Below, piece after piece: positions 1 to 4,916 of a stretch of 5,655 bases of DNA. The stretch is taken from positions 1 through 5,655 of the forward strand of contig CAMWUB010000118.1 in the NCBI GenBank assembly GCA_947177345.1. The letters are read 5' to 3'. Source of the stretch: an uncultured Ruminococcus sp. Lineage in GTDB: Bacteria; Bacillota; Clostridia; Oscillospirales; Ruminococcaceae. Below the pieces are notes generated by a model, which saw only the letters and a program-made list of their open reading frames with translations, had not been told where the DNA came from and made no database searches. Made by a program: the position numbers and the translations under genes. How positions within the stretch are numbered: position 1 is the stretch's first letter; each line of letters starts with the position of its first letter.

Positions 1-396
1 ATTCCGCTGAAAAATGGTGTCAATGAATTACTTGACTTTCTGGACATACATTGTATTCCATACGGAGTGGCAACCGTAACATATAAAAATCTTGCGGAAG
101 CGGTTCTGAAACGTCATGGAATATACGACAGACTGAAATTTCTGCTTACATCAGCGGATTTCCCACAAGGGAAAAAATCTCCGGATATGTATATCAGATG
201 TGCCGAAATTATGGGTTTTGCTCCGGAAAATGTACTTATTGTTGAGGATTCATTACATTGTATAGAAACGGCATCTTCTGCCGGATTTCTGACAGCCGGT
301 ATATATGACAGTCTCGCAGAAAACGACAGGAAAAATATAATTGAAATTTCAGACTATTATTTTAATAAAATATCTGAAATAAAAGGTATTATTTAA
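1..396 (+). CDS. HAD-superfamily hydrolase (subfamily IA, beta-phosphoglucomutase-like), C-terminal part
   Basis: The frame is open from the first base to TAA at 394-396, giving 131 visible residues; the N-terminus lies off the left edge. Seen: GVATVT (visible residues 22-27) fits HAD motif II with its Ser/Thr. KKSPDMY (58-64) fits motif III, with Lys59 as the conserved lysine. LIVEDSLHCIETASSAGF (79-96) is the acidic motif IV, with Glu82-Asp83 as likely Mg2+ ligands. The nucleophile motif DxDxT and the helical cap are not in the window. HAD-IA proteins are cytosolic phosphatases or phosphomutases of about 210-230 residues, so roughly 60% is present. The family fit is strong, but the substrate cannot be told from this part. 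A phosphosugar phosphatase/mutase is the usual guess. A hairpin terminator directly after the stop suggests that it ends a transcription unit. Confidence 0.85.
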   Translation: MPLKNGVNELLDFLDIHCIPYGVATVTYKNLAEAVLKRHGIYDRLKFLLTSADFPQGKKSPDMYIRCAEIMGFAPENVLIVEDSLHCIETASSAGFLTAGIYDSLAENDRKNIIEISDYYFNKISEIKGII

Positions 397-420
397 GGCG
401 AACAGTGTTCGCCTGATTTT
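397..420 (+). terminator. Rho-independent terminator after the HAD gene
   Basis: GGCGAAC (397-403), loop AGT, and GTTCGCC (407-413) form a perfect GC-rich 7-bp stem, followed by TGATTTT. The stem begins immediately after the HAD stop codon. The T-tract is short and interrupted, so termination may be partial. That would matter because mnmA begins only 21 bp later and has no obvious promoter of its own. Confidence 0.7.
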
Positions 421-441
421 ATATAAGGACGTGATTATATT

Positions 442-1518
442 ATGAAAAAAGTTATGGTAGGTATGAGTGGCGGTGTAGATAGTTCTGTATCTGCACTTCT
501 GCTGAGAGAACAGGGTTATGAAGTAATGGGTGTTACTCTGAAACTTTTCGGTGATGAGGACATCATACAAGCCGAAAAAGACGGCAAAACCTGTTGTGCG
601 TTATCGGACGTGGAGGACGCAAGAAGTGTAGCGTATCGGCTTGGCTTTGAACATCTTGTATTCAATTTCAGGGACTGCTTTAAAAAATGCGTAATGGAAA
701 ATTTTGTCAGTACGTACCTTTCCGGACGTACTCCGAATCCGTGTATCGAATGTAACAGACACGTGAAATTTGATAAGATGCTCCGGAGAGCATTAGAACT
801 TGAATACGATTACATAGCAACCGGACATTATGCAATCAACGAATACGACGAAAAAACAGGACGTTATCTGCTGAAACGTCCGAAAGACCGGAGCAAAGAC
901 CAGACTTATGTATTATACTCGCTTACACAGGAACAGTTAAAACATATAATTTTTCCGCTTGGTAGCCTCGAAAAATCAGAAGTCCGGAAAATAGCCGAAA
1001 ACGCCGGTTTAGTGAACTCCAACAAACCGGATAGTCAGGACATTTGCTTTGTCCCTGATGGTGATTACGTTTCTTTCATAGAAAAATTCACCGGTGAAAA
1101 TGTTCCACGTGGAACATTTACGGACATCGACGGAAAAATTCTCGGCGAACACAAGGGCATAATCAATTATACGATAGGACAGCGTAAAGGTTTAGGAATA
1201 TCCCTCGGCAGACCGGCGTATGTAGTAAGTAAAGATATTAATAAAAATACGGTAACGCTCGGCGACGAAAAAGATTTATATACAGATTCGCTGATTGCAG
1301 AGGACGTAAATTTAATATCCGTACCGGAAATAACTGAACCGATAAGAGTTACTGCAAAAACAAGATACAGTCAGAAAGAACAACCGGCGACTGTTTCAGC
1401 ACTCGGAAACGGTGAGTATCTCGTTGAATTTGACCAGCCACAAAGAGCAATTACAAGCGGTCAGGCGGTAGTTTTCTATAATGATGATGTCGTTGTAGGA
1501 GGAGGCACTATAAAATGA
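442..1518 (+). CDS. mnmA: tRNA-uridine 2-sulfurtransferase MnmA
   Basis: A cytosolic enzyme that puts sulfur on C2 of the wobble uridine U34 of Lys, Glu and Gln tRNAs. It uses ATP to adenylate the base and persulfide sulfur from a cysteine desulfurase. The 358-residue length is normal. Seen: the PP-loop ATP motif SGGVDSS (residues 9-15), a CC-DVEDAR stretch (51-61), NPCIECN (99-105) with the predicted catalytic Cys101, GHY (128-130), and QDICFVPDGDY (199-209) with the predicted persulfide Cys202. These cysteines correspond to E. coli Cys102 and Cys199. YTIGQRKGLGI (243-253) leads into the C-terminal beta-barrel. The start is supported by AAGGA at 425-429, although the 12-nt gap is long; no in-frame alternative is better. 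The end VVGGGTIK is typical, and its glycine codons also form the ribosome binding site of the next gene, which overlaps by ATGA. It carries a parS-like palindrome at 1101-1116. Confidence 0.97.
   Translation: MKKVMVGMSGGVDSSVSALLLREQGYEVMGVTLKLFGDEDIIQAEKDGKTCCALSDVEDARSVAYRLGFEHLVFNFRDCFKKCVMENFVSTYLSGRTPNPCIECNRHVKFDKMLRRALELEYDYIATGHYAINEYDEKTGRYLLKRPKDRSKDQTYVLYSLTQEQLKHIIFPLGSLEKSEVRKIAENAGLVNSNKPDSQDICFVPDGDYVSFIEKFTGENVPRGTFTDIDGKILGEHKGIINYTIGQRKGLGISLGRPAYVVSKDINKNTVTLGDEKDLYTDSLIAEDVNLISVPEITEPIRVTAKTRYSQKEQPATVSALGNGEYLVEFDQPQRAITSGQAVVFYNDDVVVGGGTIK
1101..1116. other. parS-like chromosome-partitioning site (predicted ParB/Spo0J binding site) inside mnmA
   Basis: TGTTCCACGTGGAACA is a perfect 16-bp inverted repeat with no mismatch. 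It equals the widely conserved parS core (tGTTnCACGTGnAACa). It differs from the B. subtilis consensus TGTTNCACGTGAAACA at one position, a G for the first A after CACGTG, which makes it fully symmetric as in pseudomonad-type sites. It runs from the last base of codon 220 to the end of codon 225 of mnmA, coding V-P-R-G-T. parS sites are known to lie within genes, clustered around the replication origin. The match is seen directly; ParB binding is inferred. Such a perfect palindrome is very unlikely by chance in 5.7 kb, but coding constraint (the conserved Gly) may explain a few of the bases. Confidence 0.85.
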
Positions 1519-2234
1519 CGGAATATAAATACGAAAAACTCACCAATAAAATATACGGCTGTGCGAGTTCTGAACACCGTTTCGGAACAGATGCGTTTTT
1601 ACTGGCAGATTTTTCACAGTATCGCCGGAAAGATAAAGTATGTGACCTTGGAACAGGTTGCGGAATAATTCCGCTGATAATGCAGAAACAATCACCACCG
1701 GAAGTAATATACGCCGTCGATATTCAGAAAGGTGCAATTGAACAGTTAAAAGCCGGTATTGAAAAAAGTCAGGTCAGCGGAATAGTCCCGATATGTGCAG
1801 ACCTCAAAGAATTATGGGAAAATGCTCCGATAGGACGGCTTGACCTTGTGACCTGTAATCCGCCGTATAAAGCAGTAAACGCCGGTTTTGAAAGTACAAT
1901 CACGGCACAAAGAATAGCCCGTCACGAGATAATGTGTAATATAGATGATGTCTGTAGGAGTGCCGAAAAGTTACTTAAATTCGGTGGCAGACTATGTTTG
2001 TGTAACCGTCCGGAACGCCTTGCAGATGTCATATGTGCCATGCGTAATAACAATATCGAACCTAAAAGAATAAGATTTGTTTCAAAGAATCCGGAGTCTT
2101 CGCCGTGGCTGTTTCTGATAGAGGGAAAAAAGGGGTCTAAACCGTTCATGCAGATTGAAACACAACTGTATATCCGGAATGAAAACGGCTTTTCGGACGA
2201 ACTGCAAAGAATCTATAGCACAGGAAAGGAATAA
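1515..2234 (+). CDS. trmN6: TrmN6/YabB-type tRNA (adenine-N6)-methyltransferase
   Basis: A class I SAM-dependent methyltransferase of the YfiC/YabB family. In E. coli the family member makes N6-methyladenosine at A37 of tRNA1(Val); the exact target of Gram-positive members is less certain. Seen: FGTDAFLLADF (residues 23-33), which leads into the SAM-binding motif DLGTGCGIIPL (44-54); an acidic VDI (68-70) at the end of strand 2; and the catalytic CNPPY (114-118), typical of N6-adenine and related methyltransferases. After that the RIARHE segment (133-138) is characteristic of this family. The 239-residue length is normal. ATG at 1515 overlaps the mnmA stop by 4 bp and sits 9 nt after AGGAGGAGG (1497-1505), so translational coupling is likely. 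The pairing with rsmI matches the Bacillus yabB-yazA-yabC cluster, here without the GIY-YIG gene yazA. Confidence 0.9.
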   Translation: MTEYKYEKLTNKIYGCASSEHRFGTDAFLLADFSQYRRKDKVCDLGTGCGIIPLIMQKQSPPEVIYAVDIQKGAIEQLKAGIEKSQVSGIVPICADLKELWENAPIGRLDLVTCNPPYKAVNAGFESTITAQRIARHEIMCNIDDVCRSAEKLLKFGGRLCLCNRPERLADVICAMRNNNIEPKRIRFVSKNPESSPWLFLIEGKKGSKPFMQIETQLYIRNENGFSDELQRIYSTGKE

Positions 2235-2240
2235 ATTTTT

Positions 2241-3068
2241 ATGAGTGGTACATTTTACGTGATAGGAACACCAATAGGCAACCTCGATGATATAACAATC
2301 CGACAGCTTGATACTTTGCGTAACGTCGATTTCATATGTGCGGAGGATACAAGAGTAACACTGAAACTCTTGAATCATTACGAGATAAAGAAACAACTTG
2401 TCAGCTTTCACGAACATAGTACGAAAGCCGACGCACAACGTATTATTGACCGCCTCATGAATGGTGAAAATTGCGGAATAGTCACAGATGCCGGAATGCC
2501 ATGTATTTCCGACCCTGGTGAAGTACTTGTCAGATTATGTGCGGAAAATAATATAGAAGTTAAAGTAGTTCCGGGGGCAAGTGCAGTAGTATCAGCCGTA
2601 GCGATTTCCGGACTTGATACAAGACGTTTCATGTTTGAGGGTTTTTTACCGGTCAATAAAAAAGAACGTTCTGAACGCTTAGAACTCCTGAAAGACGAAA
2701 CCGGACTTATAATATTTTACGAAGCACCACATAAGTTAAAGAATACGCTGTCGTGTTTAGCGGAATTTTTCGGTACAGAAAGAAAAATATCCTTGTGTCG
2801 TGAACTGACTAAAATTCACGAGGAAGTATTAAGAATGACATTAGGCGAAGCAGTAGACTACTACAATATAAATGAACCTCGTGGAGAATTTGTGCTTGTC
2901 ATGGAAGGTAAAACAAAATCAGACGAAAAAATAACTCTTGAAAGTGCTATGGAGCAGGTCAATAAACTGGTTGAAATGGGTGAAAAGCCTACAGAAGCTT
3001 GTAAGGCAGTTGCAAAGGAATCGGGCTTTAAAAAGAGCGAATTATATTCCGCATTCTGTAATAATTAA
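2241..3068 (+). CDS. rsmI: 16S rRNA (cytidine1402-2'-O)-methyltransferase RsmI
   Basis: Methylates the ribose 2'-O of 16S C1402 (E. coli numbering) in the P-site decoding centre, with SAM as donor. It is a tetrapyrrole-methylase-fold enzyme. Seen: YVIGTPIGNLDDIT (residues 6-19), the near-invariant RsmI N-terminal motif; CAEDTR (33-38); the SAM-pocket VTDAGMPCISDPG (81-93); VPGASAVVSA (110-119); FEGFLP (132-137); FYEAPHKL (159-166). The last 35 or so residues, roughly 240-275 with GEKPTEACKAVAKESG, fit the short C-terminal helical RsmI extension. The 275-residue length is usual. ATG is 10 nt after AAGGA (2226-2230) and 6 bp after the trmN6 stop, so it is the third gene of the mnmA operon. I see no clear hairpin terminator behind it, so readthrough into the PHP gene is possible. 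Confidence 0.96.
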   Translation: MSGTFYVIGTPIGNLDDITIRQLDTLRNVDFICAEDTRVTLKLLNHYEIKKQLVSFHEHSTKADAQRIIDRLMNGENCGIVTDAGMPCISDPGEVLVRLCAENNIEVKVVPGASAVVSAVAISGLDTRRFMFEGFLPVNKKERSERLELLKDETGLIIFYEAPHKLKNTLSCLAEFFGTERKISLCRELTKIHEEVLRMTLGEAVDYYNINEPRGEFVLVMEGKTKSDEKITLESAMEQVNKLVEMGEKPTEACKAVAKESGFKKSELYSAFCNN

Positions 3069-3127
3069 AACAAATAATTTTCAGATTACGGAAAAAGTGT
3101 AAGAATGATAAAAAATGCATAAAATAC

Positions 3128-3156
3128 TTGAAAACCTCATAAAAATATGATATAAT
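3128..3156 (+). promoter_or_regulatory. Strong sigma-A-type promoter for the PHP-ydcF unit
   Basis: The -35 box is TTGAAA (3128-3133), then 17 bp, then the -10 box TATAAT (3151-3156) preceded by TGA (3148-3150), a perfect extended -10. Transcription should start near 3163. The rest of the 130-bp gap is AT-rich. It holds a short dyad AAACT-TG-AGTTT (3163-3174) at the predicted start site and the strong ribosome binding site AAAGGAGG (3183-3190), 8 nt before the ATG. I see no riboswitch-like structure or terminator in 3069-3127. Confidence 0.85.
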
Positions 3157-3198
3157 ATACATAAACTTGAGTTTAAAAAATAAAAGGAGGATTTCAAT

Positions 3199-4035
3199 AT
3201 GATTTGCGATTTACATTGTCACACAAAACTTTCCGATGGATCTATGGGCATTGAAGATATTATAGCACAGGCTAAGAGAACAGGTATAGAATGGTTGTCC
3301 ATTACCGACCATGATACAATGGCATCATTTTCGAGAGCGAGTATACTCGGAGAGCGTGCCGGAGTAAAGATACTTAAAGGTGTGGAGTTATCCGCATGGG
3401 ATAAGAAACGTAGCCGGAAAGTTCATATACTCTGCTACGCACCACGCAAACCCGACAGATTAGAAGGATTATGTTTAAAATCATGCGAGATACGTAAAGA
3501 ATGTTCCAAAGAGATGATAGCCAAAGTAATGGAAAAATATCCGATAACACTTGAAAGTATTCTGAAACATACTACAGCATCTAAGAGCATTTTCAAACAA
3601 CATATCATGCGTGCATTGATTGATTACGGCTATGCACTGGAATTTTACGGCAGTCTTGACAGTGAATTATTCAATCGTGAAAAGGGTTCATGTTATGTTG
3701 AACGTGAATATCCTGATGTAAATTTTGTCATTGACCTCATACATACCGCCAAGGGAGTAGCAGTAATGGCACACCCTGCTCTTTATGACAGTATGGAACT
3801 TCTCGACGAACTCGCAAAGAAAGGTAAAATAGACGGTGTAGAAGTCAATCACTGGTCAGCGGACGAAAATTATCGTCAGGAACTCACCGCCCTTGCAGAA
3901 CGTTATGACCTCATACAGACAGGCGGTTCAGATTTCCACGGACTTTATAACAACGTCCCGACACACTTAGGTAGCGAAACTACAACAAAGGAAAATCTTG
4001 ACAGAATACTTAAACTTTCCGCAAAAATGAAGTAG
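3199..4035 (+). CDS. PHP-domain metal-dependent phosphoesterase (RNase AM / nucleoside 3',5'-bisphosphate phosphatase-like)
   Basis: A PHP-fold hydrolase that probably uses three metal ions. Relatives of this length and layout include E. coli YciV (RNase AM, a 5'-3' exonuclease on short RNA 5' ends) and the Chromobacterium 3',5'-nucleotide bisphosphatase. Seen ligands in order: DLHCHTKLSDG (4-14; His6, His8, Asp13), ITDHDT (35-40; Asp37, His38), GVELSA (61-66; Glu63), VHILCY (75-80; His76), His135 in the helical insert (about 90-175), MAHPALY (190-196; His192), and GGSDFHG (242-248; Asp245, His247). All expected motifs are intact. The 278-residue length is typical. The start is clear: ATG lies 8 nt after AAAGGAGG and the protein opens directly into the first motif. 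It is the first gene behind the 3128-3156 promoter and is followed at once by ydcF. Whether the substrate is RNA ends, pAp-like nucleotides or another phosphoester cannot be told. Confidence 0.88.
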   Translation: MICDLHCHTKLSDGSMGIEDIIAQAKRTGIEWLSITDHDTMASFSRASILGERAGVKILKGVELSAWDKKRSRKVHILCYAPRKPDRLEGLCLKSCEIRKECSKEMIAKVMEKYPITLESILKHTTASKSIFKQHIMRALIDYGYALEFYGSLDSELFNREKGSCYVEREYPDVNFVIDLIHTAKGVAVMAHPALYDSMELLDELAKKGKIDGVEVNHWSADENYRQELTALAERYDLIQTGGSDFHGLYNNVPTHLGSETTTKENLDRILKLSAKMK

Positions 4036-4039
4036 GAGA
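4034..4039 (+). promoter_or_regulatory. Ribosome binding site that decides a TTG start
   Basis: AGGAGA overlaps the TAG stop of the PHP gene (4033-4035). It lies 6 nt before TTG at 4046 but 15 nt before the next in-frame ATG at 4055, which is too far. The spacing favours TTG as the initiator and suggests coupled translation with the upstream gene. Confidence 0.65.
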
Positions 4040-4045
4040 ATTTTT

Positions 4046-4816
4046 TTGAAAAATATGGAAGTTAAAATAATTCCGCTAATTATCTCACTGGTATTACTTT
4101 TTATATTCGTCACACCGGCGACTATGGGTATATTCAATATCGGAAATGCAGTAGGTATAATAGTATCTGTAATCATGACCGGAATATTTATATTCTGGAA
4201 ATCATTTACAGAATCTATAAAAAATATATGGGACAAACCAGCCGGAAAAATATTTATAACTGCAATAACTTTTGTTTTAAGTATATGTGTTATACTTGCC
4301 GTAGTCATAAGTATATTTATGGTGAAATCCGCCAATGACCCACCACCGAATGAAAATACTACACTTGTCGTTTTAGGGTGTAAGGTCAAGAACGGCAGAC
4401 CGAGTTTAATGCTGAAACGTCGGCTTGACTGTGCTTTTGAATACCTTTCGGAACATGAAAACGTAAACGTAATTGTTTCGGGAGGTCAGGGCAGTGATGA
4501 GATTATCAGCGAGGCACAATGTATGAAAGAATATCTCACTGAAACGGGTATATCTCCGGAACGCATTTTCATGGAAGACAAATCCACAAACACGGAGGAA
4601 AATTTAAAATTCTCACAGGAAATAATAAAAAGTAAAGGACTTCCGGAAAAAATAACCCTTGTCACCGATGCATTCCACCAGTGCCGTGCGGAAATGTTAG
4701 CGAAAAACATAGGCATTGAACCTTATAACATATCAGGCTATACAAGCTGGTATATAGTCCCGACCTACTGGGTGCGTGAATGGTTCGGAATAGCATATTA
4801 CTTTATTTTCAGATAA
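4046..4816 (+). CDS. YdcF/SanA-type DUF218 membrane protein
   Basis: Seen: three hydrophobic helices at about residues 7-24, 33-51 and 69-93, then a soluble DUF218 domain at about 105-245. Domain motifs are TTLVVLGCKV (105-114), NVIVSGGQGSDE (141-152), SEAQCM (155-160), DKSTNTEENL (178-187) and VTDAFHQCRA (206-215), all characteristic of the YdcF family. Members such as E. coli SanA, YdcF and ElyC are linked to envelope integrity and vancomycin tolerance; their biochemical activity is not settled, though a Rossmann-like nucleotide-binding fold is known. With three helices before the domain, the C-terminal part would lie outside the membrane if the N-terminus is inside; this topology is inferred. 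TTG at 4046 is preferred over ATG at 4055 because of ribosome binding site spacing; the choice shifts the protein by three residues only. It lies 10 bp behind the PHP gene, so the two probably share a transcript that ends at the hairpin after 4823. Confidence 0.85.
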   Translation: MKNMEVKIIPLIISLVLLFIFVTPATMGIFNIGNAVGIIVSVIMTGIFIFWKSFTESIKNIWDKPAGKIFITAITFVLSICVILAVVISIFMVKSANDPPPNENTTLVVLGCKVKNGRPSLMLKRRLDCAFEYLSEHENVNVIVSGGQGSDEIISEAQCMKEYLTETGISPERIFMEDKSTNTEENLKFSQEIIKSKGLPEKITLVTDAFHQCRAEMLAKNIGIEPYNISGYTSWYIVPTYWVREWFGIAYYFIFR

Positions 4817-4822
4817 TTTTTT

Positions 4823-4856
4823 AATAACGCTTTTCAATATTGAAGAGCGTTATTTT
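4823..4856 (+). terminator. Terminator of the PHP-ydcF unit
   Basis: A long inverted repeat, AATAACGCT (4823-4831) to AGCGTTATT (4846-4854), continues inward through TTTCA/TGAAG with one G-U pair. The stem is about 14 bp with a 4-nt AT loop, followed by TT. The T-rich end (TTATTTT) is on the + strand side, and the opposite side gives A-runs on the minus strand, so it serves the + strand transcript. Confidence 0.75.
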
Positions 4857-4880
4857 AATAAAATTTCACAGGCGGAACGC

Positions 4881-4912
4881 AAAAAATAAGACTGTCATTT
4901 CTGACAGTCTTA
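4881..4912 (-). terminator. Terminator of the minus-strand pyrophosphorylase gene
   Basis: Read on the minus strand, TAAGACTGTCA, loop GAAA, TGACAGTCTTA forms a perfect 11-bp stem (4912-4887) closed by a GNRA-type tetraloop. It is followed by TTTTTT (4886-4881). The stem begins four bases after the TGA stop at 4919-4917. This is a textbook intrinsic terminator. Confidence 0.93.
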
Positions 4913-4916
4913 AAAA

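Noticed and set aside
397..413. The dyad CGAAC-AGT-GTTCG resembles the Firmicutes LexA/SOS box.
   Set aside because: The LexA box needs CGAAC-N4-GTTCG; here the spacer is 3 nt. The perfect GC stem right after a stop codon, followed by Ts, fits a terminator better.
755..770. A second CACGTG with GAAA to its right in mnmA, considered as another parS site.
   Set aside because: Only the core and the right-hand AAA agree; the left half (ACAGA) does not match, giving about 9 of 16 positions.
3069..3127. The space after rsmI, examined for a terminator, riboswitch or small RNA.
   Set aside because: It is AT-rich with no stable inverted repeat and no conserved leader motif that I can recognise.
3967..4389. 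A 140-codon open frame on the minus strand opposite the end of the PHP gene and the start of the ydcF-like gene.
   Set aside because: It lies antisense to two well-supported genes, has no recognisable domain, and its hydrophobic stretches mirror the membrane-segment codons of the + strand gene.
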